Below are positions 18,271-25,363 of a DNA stretch of 64,000 nt, piece by piece. Position numbers and translations under genes: made by a program. Source of the DNA: Streptomyces sp. TRM68416 (GTDB lineage Bacteria; Actinomycetota; Actinomycetes; Streptomycetales; Streptomycetaceae); NCBI RefSeq assembly GCF_014596915.1, contig NZ_JACVWU010000010.1:216655-280654 (forward strand), written 5' to 3'. The notes under the pieces were generated by a model. The model searched no databases. It saw nothing but the letters and a program-made list of their open reading frames with translations, and had not been told where the DNA came from. Each line of letters begins with the position of its first letter. The stretch's first letter is position 1.

Positions 18271-18693
18271 TCAGCCCAGAAAGCTCAACCGCACCTGACG
18301 GTTGGCATTGTCTTTATTGGTGTCGACCAGGCACACCGACTGCCACGTCCCCAGCTCCAGCCGTCCGCTCACCACCGGCAGCGTTGCGTGCGGGGGAACG
18401 ATCGCGGGGAGGACGTGGTCGCGGCCGTGGCCGGGGCTGCCGTGGCGGTGCTGCCAGCGGTCGTCGGCGGGGAGGAGGGTGTGCAGGGCGGCGAGGAGGT
18501 CGTCGTCGCTGCCGGCGCCCGTTTCGATGATGGCGATTCCGGCTGTGGCGTGGGGGACGAAGACGTTGAGCAGGCCGTCGCGGCCGGAGGCCGCCTCCCG
18601 CAGGAATGCCTCGCAGTCGTGGGTGAGGTCGACGATCCTCTCCGTGTTGCCGGAGGCGATGTTCAGAACTCGGGTGGTGAAGGTGTCTGACAT
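18271..18693 (-). CDS. YjbQ family protein (UPF0047, secondary thiamine-phosphate synthase)
   Basis: A 140-residue protein with the compact YjbQ barrel: GLLNVFVPHATAGIAIIETG, then LPAIVPPHATLPVVSGRLEL, GTWQSVCLVD and a final VRLSFLG. The conserved histidines and glutamate are those proposed to bind metal. I prefer the ATG at 18693 over the ATG three codons upstream because GAGG then sits nine bases away; the difference is minor. It is divergent from the sulfur-uptake locus. The physiological role of the family is not settled. Confidence 0.88.
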   Translation of the reverse strand: MSDTFTTRVLNIASGNTERIVDLTHDCEAFLREAASGRDGLLNVFVPHATAGIAIIETGAGSDDDLLAALHTLLPADDRWQHRHGSPGHGRDHVLPAIVPPHATLPVVSGRLELGTWQSVCLVDTNKDNANRQVRLSFLG

Positions 18694-18779
18694 GTCCTCC
18701 ATCCTCGCCTATCCGGCCGTCGCGGGGCGCGAGCCGCCGCCCGGAGTGTGACGCGCGCGTGAAGTTCGGCGAAGGGGCG

Positions 18780-18809
18780 TTGACCAGGGGAAGGGCGCCT
18801 CGTTACGTT
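18780..18809 (+). promoter_or_regulatory. Vegetative-type promoter of a leaderless transcript
   Basis: TTGACC (18780-18785), an 18-base spacer and TACGTT (18804-18809) fit the HrdB consensus TTGACN / TANNNT. The next ATG is 7 bases beyond the -10 and has no Shine-Dalgarno sequence, so transcription probably starts at or next to that ATG. Confidence 0.55.
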
Positions 18810-18816
18810 CGGCCGC

Positions 18817-18900
18817 ATGTTGCGTTCAGCCCTGCTCACCACGCGCGGTCACATCGACCTGCTGCGGGTGGTCTCCGCCGCGTGTCGTCGCGGCCGCTGA
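18817..18900 (+). CDS. Cysteine-type leader peptide upstream of sulfonate transport genes
   Basis: A 27-codon frame starting at ATG 18817 and ending at TGA 18898-18900. The peptide contains LTTRGHIDLLRVVSAACRR. This is the conserved HIDLxRVxSAxCR pattern of the actinobacterial leader peptides found before sulfur-assimilation and sulfonate-transport genes. The lone Cys lies near the C-terminus, as expected for an attenuator that senses cysteine supply. There is no ribosome-binding site; together with the promoter spacing it is probably translated from a leaderless mRNA. It is too short for normal gene calling. Confidence 0.75.
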   Translation: MLRSALLTTRGHIDLLRVVSAACRRGR

Positions 18901-18980
18901 CGCCTTTCCCCCTTCTCTCGTGCGCGCGCCGAGGCGCGTTTCCCTCCTGATCGGCCGCTCGCCGCCTCCGTGGAGTACCC

Positions 18981-19319
18981 ATGAGCATCAGTCATGCCCC
19001 GCCCAGCTCTCCCAGGCCGGATATGTCCCTGAAGTACGGCACTGAGGAAGCCATCGATCTCGTTCCGCTGCGTCCCGCTTCCTCCCGTCGCGCTTCCCTC
19101 CCCCGCTGGCTGCGCCGCACCGCCGGCCCGCTGCTGCTGCTCGCGCTGTGGCAAGTCCTCAGCGGTACGGGTCTGTTGGCCGCGGACGCCCTCGCCTCGC
19201 CCGGGCGGATCGCCGAGGTGGGGTGGGGCCTGGTCGCCGACGGGTCGCTGACCTCCGCCATGGGCACCTCGCTGCGGCGCGTGGCCGCCGGGCCGTCGCC
19301 TTCCAGGCGCCGCGGCTGA
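18981..19319 (+). pseudogene. Truncated sulfonate ABC permease (ssuC'), fused out of frame to ssuB'
   Basis: The ATG at 18981 follows GGAG. The frame encodes the cytoplasmic N-tail and first membrane span of an SsuC permease (TAGPLLLLALWQVLSGTGLL, then ADALASPGRIAEVGWGLV and SAMGTSLRRVAAG). At about 19288-19294 the SsuC similarity ends abruptly and the DNA becomes the middle of an SsuB gene in another frame, so this frame stops at 19319. About two thirds of the permease is missing. A deletion of the ssuC 3' part and the ssuB 5' part explains this. Confidence 0.75.
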
Positions 19320-19801
19320 TGCCGTGGAAGAAGGTGTGGCGCAATGTCGTGCTCGGACTGCCCGGAAGGCCCGAACGCGCCCTCGCCGAGCGGGCGCTGG
19401 AGGAGGTCGGCCTCGGGCACCGGTCGGCCGCCTGGCCCCGGACGCTCTCCGGCGGCGAGGCCCAACGCGCCTCCCTGGCACGGGCATTGGTGCGCGAGCC
19501 CGATCTGCTGCTGCTCGACGAGCCGTTCGGCGCGCTGGACGCGCTGACCCGTATCAAGGCCCAGCGTCTCGTGGGCGAGTTGTGGCGGCGGCGCGGCTGC
19601 GCGGTCCTGCTCGTCACGCATGACGTGGAGGAGGCCGTACTGCTCGCCGACCGCGTGCTCGTGATGGACCGCGGTGCGATCGCGCACGAGCAGCCGATCG
19701 ACCTCGACCGACCCCGTGACATCACCGATCCCCGGTTCGCCGAGCTGCGCGCCGAGCTGCTGGAACGGCTCGGTGTCGACACCGCCGCCGAAGCCGCCTG
19801 A
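19288..19801 (+). pseudogene. Truncated sulfonate ABC ATPase (ssuB'), lacking Walker A
   Basis: From AVAFQAPRLMPWKKVWRNVV (Q-loop region) onward this is a clean SsuB/TauB ATPase: signature TLSGGEAQRASLARAL, Walker B LLLLDEPFGALD, switch His in LLVTHDVEEAV. Everything before the Q-loop, including Walker A, is absent and replaced by the ssuC N-terminus in a different frame. It cannot make a functional ATPase. The stop at 19799-19801 is embedded in three near-identical decamers (GAAGCCGCCT units). Confidence 0.78.
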
Positions 19802-19852
19802 AGCCACCTGAAGCCGCCTGAACCCTCCGCGAGACCCGAGAACGGCCCCCTC

Positions 19853-21976
19853 ATGCGACGACGCCTCGTCCCCGCCGCCCTGCTGCTCCCCCTCGCCCTG
19901 CTCCTCACCGCGTGCGGCGGGAGCCCGGCCGCCCGGAGCTCCTCGGACACCGACGGCCGGGGCTCCCTCACCCTCAACGTCGGTGATCAGAAGGGCGGTT
20001 CGGAGGCCGTCCTGCGTGCCGCGGGAGAGTTGAAGAACCTCGACTACAGGATCAAGTGGTCCACCTTCACCTCCGGCCCGCCGCTGCTGGAGGCGGTCAA
20101 CGCGGGGGCCGTCGACATCGGTGGCGTGGGCAACACCCCGCCCGTCTTCGCGGCCGGGGCCGACTCGAAGATCACGGTGGTGGCCGCCTGGCACGGCACG
20201 AGCAAGGGCGACGCCATCCTCGTACCGGAGGGCTCGCCGTTGAAGGAGCCCGGGCAGTTGAAGGGCAGGTCCGTGGCCGTGGCGCAGGGTTCGTCGGCGC
20301 ACTACCAGTTGGTCGCCTCGTTGAGGAAGGCCGGGCTGGGGCTGGGGGACGTGCGGGTGAAGTACCTTCAGCCGGCCGACGTGCTCGCCGCGTTCACCTC
20401 CGGCCAGGTCGACGCGTGGGCGGTGTGGGACCCGTACACCTCGCAGGTGCTCCGGGCGAAGCAGGGGCGGGTGCTGACGACCGGGGAGGGGGTGACCAAC
20501 GGGCTGACCTTCCAGGTGGCGGCGCCCTCCGCGCTGAAGGACCGGAGGAAGGCCGCGGCGATCGAGGACTACCTGGAGCGGCTGCGGCGCGCCGACGACT
20601 GGGTGCACGGGCATCAGCGGGAGTGGGCGCGGGTGTGGACCGAGGAGACCGGGCTGCCGTACGAGGTGGCGCTGGCCGCGGTGGGGCGCTCCTACGCCTC
20701 CCGCGTGCCGGTCGCGGTCGACGCGCCGCTGATCGCGTCCGAGCAGGAGATCGCGGACACGTTCACCGCGCTGAGGCTCATCCCGCGCAAGGTCGACTTC
20801 GCGAGGTTCGCCGACCCCGCGTTCAACGGGAGTCTGCCGCCCTCCACGACCGCGCCCCGCACCTCCTGGGGCGGGAAGATCCACGGCCTCGGTGCGGTTA
20901 GTAGAAGCGTGAACAACATCGAGGTAGTCGTCATCGGTGCCGGTCAGGCCGGACTGGCCGGTGCCTATCACCTGCGCCGGACCGGGTTCGAGCCGGAGCG
21001 CGACTTCGTCGTCCTCGACCACTCCCCCGGGCCGGGCGGCGCCTGGCAGTTCCGGTGGCCGTCGCTGACGTACGGCAAGGTGCACGGCATGCACGCGCTG
21101 CCCGGGATGGAGCTGACCGGCGCCGATCCGGCGCGGCCGTCCGCCGAGGTGATCGCCGAGTACTTCGACACCTACGAGCGGACCTTCGACCTGCGGGTAC
21201 GGCGACCGGTGGACGTGCGGGCCGTACGGGAGGGCACGGACGGGCGGCTGCTCGTCGAGACCTCGGCCGGGGTCTGGTCGACGCGGGCGCTGATCAACGC
21301 GACCGGCACCTGGGACCGGCCGTTCTGGCCGCGCTACCCGGGGCAGGAGACCTTCCGCGGACGCCAGCTGCACACCGCGCAGTACCCCGGACCCGAGGAG
21401 TTCGCCGGACTGCGGGTCGTGGTGGTGGGCGGGGGTGCCTCGGGGACGCAGCACCTGCTGGAGATCGCCCCGTTCGCGGCCGCCACCACCTGGGTCACCC
21501 GGCGGCCTCCGGTCTTCCGCGAGGGGCCCTTCGACGAGGAGGCGGGCCGGGCGGCGGTCGCGCTCGTCGAGGAGCGGGTGAGGCGAGGGCTGCCGCCGAA
21601 GAGCGTGGTGTCGGTGACCGGGCTGCCGCTCAACGACGCGGTACGGCAGGGGATCGCGGACGGCGTCCTGGACCGGCGGCCGATGTTCGACCGGATCACC
21701 CCGGACGGCGTGGCCTGGGACGACGGCCGCCGGGTGGACGCCGACGTCATCCTGTGGGCGACCGGGTTCCGGGCGGCCGTCGACCATCTGGCGCCGCTGC
21801 GGCTGCGCGAGCCGGGCGGCGGCATCCGGGTCGAGGGGACGCGGGCGGTCGCCGATCCGCGGGTCCACCTCGTCGGCTACGGGCCGTCGGCGAGCACCAT
21901 CGGCGCCAACCGCGCGGGGCGCGCGGCCGTTCGGGACATCAGGCGGCTGCTGGCCGGGGAGCCGGTCGCCGCGTGA
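19853..21976 (+). CDS. Sulfonate-binding lipoprotein reading through into a flavin monooxygenase (fused frame)
   Basis: One 707-codon frame covers two unrelated proteins. Residues 1-345 are an SsuA-type binding lipoprotein: lipobox LLTAC (Cys 21), GGSEAVLRAAGELK, FTSGPPLLEAVNAGAVDIGG, PADVLAAFTSGQVDAWAVWDPY and the family end near PPSTTAPRTS. Residues 353-707 are a flavin-containing monooxygenase. The joint has no in-frame stop, but TAGTAG lies one frame off at the junction. This suggests a small indel removed the original stop. An exported lipoprotein carrying a cytoplasmic flavoenzyme makes little sense topologically, so I expect the second half to be made separately from the GTG at 20909. 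Confidence 0.6.
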   Translation: MRRRLVPAALLLPLALLLTACGGSPAARSSSDTDGRGSLTLNVGDQKGGSEAVLRAAGELKNLDYRIKWSTFTSGPPLLEAVNAGAVDIGGVGNTPPVFAAGADSKITVVAAWHGTSKGDAILVPEGSPLKEPGQLKGRSVAVAQGSSAHYQLVASLRKAGLGLGDVRVKYLQPADVLAAFTSGQVDAWAVWDPYTSQVLRAKQGRVLTTGEGVTNGLTFQVAAPSALKDRRKAAAIEDYLERLRRADDWVHGHQREWARVWTEETGLPYEVALAAVGRSYASRVPVAVDAPLIASEQEIADTFTALRLIPRKVDFARFADPAFNGSLPPSTTAPRTSWGGKIHGLGAVSRSVNNIEVVVIGAGQAGLAGAYHLRRTGFEPERDFVVLDHSPGPGGAWQFRWPSLTYGKVHGMHALPGMELTGADPARPSAEVIAEYFDTYERTFDLRVRRPVDVRAVREGTDGRLLVETSAGVWSTRALINATGTWDRPFWPRYPGQETFRGRQLHTAQYPGPEEFAGLRVVVVGGGASGTQHLLEIAPFAAATTWVTRRPPVFREGPFDEEAGRAAVALVEERVRRGLPPKSVVSVTGLPLNDAVRQGIADGVLDRRPMFDRITPDGVAWDDGRRVDADVILWATGFRAAVDHLAPLRLREPGGGIRVEGTRAVADPRVHLVGYGPSASTIGANRAGRAAVRDIRRLLAGEPVAA
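20909..21976 (+). CDS. FAD/NAD(P)-dependent flavin monooxygenase, alternative internal start
   Basis: From the GTG at 20909 (preceded by TAGAAG) the 355-residue product is a complete flavoprotein. The FAD Rossmann motif is VVVIGAGQAGLAGAYHL at the N-terminus. The FMO-type GGAWQFRWPSL and the second Rossmann motif VVVVGGGASG near residue 170 follow. VILWATGFR comes late and the end is GYGPSASTIGANRAGR. It probably oxidises a sulfur- or nitrogen-containing compound imported by the neighbouring system; the substrate is unknown. This frame is continuous with the binding protein upstream. Confidence 0.6.
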   Translation: MNNIEVVVIGAGQAGLAGAYHLRRTGFEPERDFVVLDHSPGPGGAWQFRWPSLTYGKVHGMHALPGMELTGADPARPSAEVIAEYFDTYERTFDLRVRRPVDVRAVREGTDGRLLVETSAGVWSTRALINATGTWDRPFWPRYPGQETFRGRQLHTAQYPGPEEFAGLRVVVVGGGASGTQHLLEIAPFAAATTWVTRRPPVFREGPFDEEAGRAAVALVEERVRRGLPPKSVVSVTGLPLNDAVRQGIADGVLDRRPMFDRITPDGVAWDDGRRVDADVILWATGFRAAVDHLAPLRLREPGGGIRVEGTRAVADPRVHLVGYGPSASTIGANRAGRAAVRDIRRLLAGEPVAA

Positions 21977-21988
21977 TGTCCCGCCCGG

Positions 21989-22837
21989 CTACTTGGCCTT
22001 CTGCTCTGCTTGCTGGTTGCGGTTGAACTCGGCGACGTTGCGCTGGTGTTCCTCGTAGTCCGCCGTGAAGCGGGTGTCGCCGGGCTTGACGGTGACGAAG
22101 TACAGCCAGTTGCCCGGGGTGGGGTTGATCGCGGCGCGCATCGCGTCCTCGCCCGGGTTGTCGATGGGGGTCGGCGGCAGTCCCATGCGCTGGTACGAGT
22201 TGTAGGGGCTGTCGATGCGGGTGTCGGCGTCCGTCGTCCGCAGTGTGGAGCGGTTCAGCGCGTAGTTGATGGTGGAGTCCATCTGGAGCGGCATGCCGCG
22301 CTCCAGCCGGTTGAAGACGACCCGGGCCACCTTGCCCATGTCGGCCTTGGTGGCGGCCTCGGCCTGGACGATGCTCGCGATGGTGACGGCCTGGTAGACG
22401 TTCATGGCGTTGCGCTGGGCGCCGGCCGCGATCGGCGCCCCGTTGAACTTCTTGTTGGCGGTGTCGACCATGTACGACAGCAGCGACTCGGGCGTCGCCT
22501 TCTTGCCGTTGTGTTCGAGCGGGTAGGTGGCGGGGAAGAGGTAGCCCTCCGGGTTGCCCTCGGCATCGTTCGGCAGCTTCAGATCGGCCTTGCCCAGGGA
22601 CTTCTTGGTCGTGCCCGGCGGCAGGGCGAGGCTCTTGTCGACGGCTTCGTAGACCTGGCCGGCGCGCCAGCCCTCCGGGATGAGCAGGGTGGTGGGCTTC
22701 TTCTCCTCCTCGCTCTGCAGGCTCAGCAGCGGCACCGCCACGGCGGTGCCCGCCACGACGGCCCCGGTCGCGATGAGGACGAGACGGCCCCGGCGCGTCA
22801 GACGAATCGCGCTCCGTGGCGGAGTGTTCATGTGCAT
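21989..22837 (-). CDS. mltG: Endolytic murein transglycosylase MltG (YceG-like)
   Basis: A 282-residue protein with an N-terminal membrane anchor (residues 18-40) and a YceG domain. The catalytic Glu is residue 160 in TIASIVQAEA. FNRLERGMPLQMDSTINYAL and SPYNSYQRMGLPPTPIDNPG are family signatures. The enzyme cuts nascent peptidoglycan strands and acts as a chain terminase. At 282 residues it is shorter than the MltG beside mreB/aroE-type loci, so this may be a second copy. It converges on the monooxygenase with a 12-base gap. Confidence 0.85.
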   Translation of the reverse strand: MHMNTPPRSAIRLTRRGRLVLIATGAVVAGTAVAVPLLSLQSEEEKKPTTLLIPEGWRAGQVYEAVDKSLALPPGTTKKSLGKADLKLPNDAEGNPEGYLFPATYPLEHNGKKATPESLLSYMVDTANKKFNGAPIAAGAQRNAMNVYQAVTIASIVQAEAATKADMGKVARVVFNRLERGMPLQMDSTINYALNRSTLRTTDADTRIDSPYNSYQRMGLPPTPIDNPGEDAMRAAINPTPGNWLYFVTVKPGDTRFTADYEEHQRNVAEFNRNQQAEQKAK

Positions 22838-22880
22838 GCGGGCACGTTAACCCGTAAATCATCCTAATCCCGGCATATCG

Positions 22881-24683
22881 TCATCTTGTCGGCTCCAGTC
22901 GGGCGTCCCGGCGGACCAGGGCCGCGTAGCGGCCGTCCCGCTCCAGCAGCTCCTCGTGCGTACCGCGTTCGACGGCCCGCCCGGAGTCCAGGACCACGAT
23001 CTGGTCGGCGCCCCGGACGGTGGACAGGCGGTGCGCGATGGTGAGCGTGGTCCGGTCGGCCGAGAGCGCGTCGATGGCCTCCTGCACCGCGCGTTCCGTA
23101 CGGGTGTCCAGAGCGCTGGTCGCCTCGTCCAGGACGAGCACCGGCGGGTCCCGCAGGATGGTGCGGGCGATGGCCAGGCGCTGCTTCTCGCCGCCGGAGA
23201 ACCGGTGGCCGCGCTCGCCCACGACCGTGTCGTAGCCGTCCGGCAGGGCGGCGATGTGGTCGTGGATCTGGGCCGCCTTCGCCGCCTCGTGCAGTTCCTC
23301 GTCGGTGGCGTCCGGCTTGGCGAAGCGCAGATTGTCAGCGACCGAGGCGTGGAAGAGGTACGTCTCCTGCGAGACGACGCCGACCGCGCGGGCGAGGGTG
23401 TCGAAGTCGAGGTCGCGGACGTCGACGCCGTCGAGGGTGACGCGGCCGCCGGTCACGTCGTACAGGCGTGGCACGAGGTGGCCGAGTGTGGACTTGCCCG
23501 CGCCGGTCGGGCCGACGATCGCGAGGCTGCCGCCCGCGGGGACGGTGATGTCGATGCCGTCGAGGATGGGGGCGCCCTGGCCGTCGTAGCCGAACTCGAC
23601 CTTCTCGAAGCGGACCTCGCCCTTGACCCGGTCCAGGTGGACGGGGTTGTCGCGCTCGGTGATGTCGATCGGCAGGTCGAGGTACTCGAAGATGCGCTGG
23701 AAGAGCGCCAGCGAGGCCTGGATCTGGACGCCGGTGCCGAGCAGGCTGACGGCCGGGCGGAACAGGCCCTGTTGGAGGGAGACGAAGGCGACGATCGTGC
23801 CGATCGAGACCTGCGGGCCGCCGAGTTGGAGGGCCAGGCCCGCGGTCCAGTAGATGACGGCCGGCATGGCCGCCATGACGATCGTGATGACGGCCATGCG
23901 CCAGCGGCCCGCCATGTTCGAGCGCACCTCCAGGCCGACGAGCTGCTCGGACTCCGCGGCGAAGGCGCGGGTGAGCGAGTCGGAGCGGCCCATGGTGCGG
24001 CCGAGCAGGATGCCGCTGACCGAGAGCGACTCGGTCACGGTGGCGGCCATCGCGGCCATCTGCTTCTGGCGCTGGGTGGTGATCTTCCTGCGCTCGTTGC
24101 CGACGCGGCGGCTGATCCACACGAAGACCGGGAGCAGCAGGAGCGAGACGACGGTCAGGCGCCAGTCCAGGGCGATCATCGCGGCGATCGTGGCGACCAC
24201 GCTGGTGAAGTTGGCGACGAGCGAGGTGGCGGTGGAGGTGACGGTGGCCTGCATGCCGCCGATGTCGTTGGCGATGCGGGACTGGACCTCGCCGGTGCGG
24301 GTCCGGGTGAAGAAGGCCAGCGACATGCGCTGGAGGCGGCCGTAGACGGCGGTGCGCAGATCGTGCATGACCCGTTGGCCGACGGTGGTCGAGATCAGGG
24401 TCTGCAGCACGCCGAAGACGCTGGTCAGGACGGCGCCGACGATCATGCCGAGCGCGAGCAGGCTGAGCAGGCCGGTGCGGCCCTCGGGGATCGCGACGTC
24501 GAGGATCTCCTTCAGCAGGAAGGGGGTCGCGACGGAGACGAGGGAGGAGGCGGCGACGAGCAGGCCGACGACGGCCAGGCGTCCGCGATAGGGGCGGAAC
24601 AGGCGCAGGATGCGGCGCACCTGCCGGGGTTCTTCCTTGGTGTCTTCCGGCGGTGTCCAGTCGGGGGTGTGATCGGGATGCAT
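22881..24683 (-). CDS. ABC exporter, fused permease and ATPase (multidrug type)
   Basis: A 600-residue half-transporter. Six membrane spans occupy residues 35-320. The ATPase follows with Walker A VGPTGAGKST near 388, signature FSGGEKQRLAIARTIL, Walker B VLVLDEATSALDTRTE and switch His in LTIAHRLSTV. All motifs are intact, so it may work as a homodimer. The start ATG follows GTAGGAG. It is divergent from a MarR regulator with inverted repeats in between, and its 5' region holds four tandem 17-19-base repeats. It likely exports a lipophilic drug or lipid. Confidence 0.92.
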   Translation of the reverse strand: MHPDHTPDWTPPEDTKEEPRQVRRILRLFRPYRGRLAVVGLLVAASSLVSVATPFLLKEILDVAIPEGRTGLLSLLALGMIVGAVLTSVFGVLQTLISTTVGQRVMHDLRTAVYGRLQRMSLAFFTRTRTGEVQSRIANDIGGMQATVTSTATSLVANFTSVVATIAAMIALDWRLTVVSLLLLPVFVWISRRVGNERRKITTQRQKQMAAMAATVTESLSVSGILLGRTMGRSDSLTRAFAAESEQLVGLEVRSNMAGRWRMAVITIVMAAMPAVIYWTAGLALQLGGPQVSIGTIVAFVSLQQGLFRPAVSLLGTGVQIQASLALFQRIFEYLDLPIDITERDNPVHLDRVKGEVRFEKVEFGYDGQGAPILDGIDITVPAGGSLAIVGPTGAGKSTLGHLVPRLYDVTGGRVTLDGVDVRDLDFDTLARAVGVVSQETYLFHASVADNLRFAKPDATDEELHEAAKAAQIHDHIAALPDGYDTVVGERGHRFSGGEKQRLAIARTILRDPPVLVLDEATSALDTRTERAVQEAIDALSADRTTLTIAHRLSTVRGADQIVVLDSGRAVERGTHEELLERDGRYAALVRRDARLEPTR

Positions 24684-24690
24684 GGGCTCC

Positions 24691-24762
24691 TACGGGGAGG
24701 TGAGGCTTCTACGGAGAGGTGAGGCTTTTACGGGGATGCGGCTTCTACGGGGGTGCGGCTGA
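24691..24762. repeat. Four tandem 17-19-base repeats in the ABC exporter 5' region
   Basis: The units are TACGGGGAGGTGAGGCTTC (24691-24709), TACGGAGAGGTGAGGCTTT (24710-24728), TACGGGGATGCGGCTTC (24729-24745) and TACGGGGGTGCGGCTGA (24746-24762). They lie directly upstream of the exporter start, so they are probably in its 5' UTR or promoter. Confidence 0.8.
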
Positions 24763-24785
24763 AGAAGGGCTGACGGAGCTTAGCT

Positions 24786-24829
24786 CATTGTTACCTATGC
24801 TCACAATGAACATCATCCTGATATTGTTC
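24786..24829. promoter_or_regulatory. Candidate MarR operator dyads
   Basis: CATTGT-N11-ACAATG (24786-24808) is a perfect inverted repeat. It abuts GAACATCATCC / TGATATTGTTC (24808-24829), an imperfect dyad with 8 of 11 matches. Both lie just before the MarR start codon and in the divergent promoter of the exporter. This is the usual place for MarR self-control. Confidence 0.5.
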
Positions 24830-24833
24830 CCGC

Positions 24834-25277
24834 ATGACCACCCCCGATCCCGACGGCCTGCTCGCCGAGCAGTTGCTCCGCCTCACCCGGCGCGTGCACC
24901 GCATCCAGAAGCGGCACATCGAGCAGTCCGGCCTGGGCGTCACCCCGGCCCAGTCCCGGCTGCTGCGCACCCTCGCGCACTACCCGGCGCCGCCCCGGAT
25001 GGCCGACCTCGCCGAACGCCTGGAGGTGGTTCCGCGCGCGGTGACGACGCTGGTCGACGGTCTGGAGGCGAGCGGCAAGGTGCGGCGGGTGCCGGATCCG
25101 GCGAACCGGCGGGTGATCCGTATCGAGCTCACGGACGACGGGGTCAAGGCGCTCCGGGAACTGCACGGGGCGCGCCGGTCGGCCGCGCAGGAGATCCTGG
25201 CGCCGCTGACGGGCGAGCAGCGCGAGGTGCTCGGGGACCTGCTGGACACGCTGGTGGACGGCGAGCGGCGCTGCTGA
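24834..25277 (+). CDS. MarR family transcriptional regulator
   Basis: A 147-residue protein with the MarR winged helix: GVTPAQSRLLRTLAHYP, MADLAERLEVVPRAVTTLVD, LEASGKVRRVPDPANRRVIR (wing) and LTDDGVKALRELH. The ATG has no visible ribosome-binding site (GTTCCCGC precedes it), so the mRNA may be leaderless. It is divergent from the ABC exporter, which it presumably represses until a ligand is bound. Confidence 0.9.
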   Translation: MTTPDPDGLLAEQLLRLTRRVHRIQKRHIEQSGLGVTPAQSRLLRTLAHYPAPPRMADLAERLEVVPRAVTTLVDGLEASGKVRRVPDPANRRVIRIELTDDGVKALRELHGARRSAAQEILAPLTGEQREVLGDLLDTLVDGERRC

Positions 25278-25310
25278 TTCTCGGGGCTGGTGATGCGCTG
25301 TCGGCGCACG

Positions 25311-25354
25311 CGGAGCGGGCCGCGACCACCGGCAAGTGGTCGCGGCCCGCTCCG
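25311..25354. terminator. Perfect 19-bp bidirectional hairpin terminator
   Basis: The stem CGGAGCGGGCCGCGACCAC (25311-25329), loop CGGCAA, and its exact reverse complement (25336-25354) sit between the convergent MarR and DctA stops. Confidence 0.9.
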
Positions 25355-25363
25355 TAGGGGATC

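Noticed and set aside
19790..19822. Three GAAGCCGCCT-type decamers around the ssuB' stop
   Set aside because: This is probably slippage at a dead gene end; too short to support a regulatory claim.
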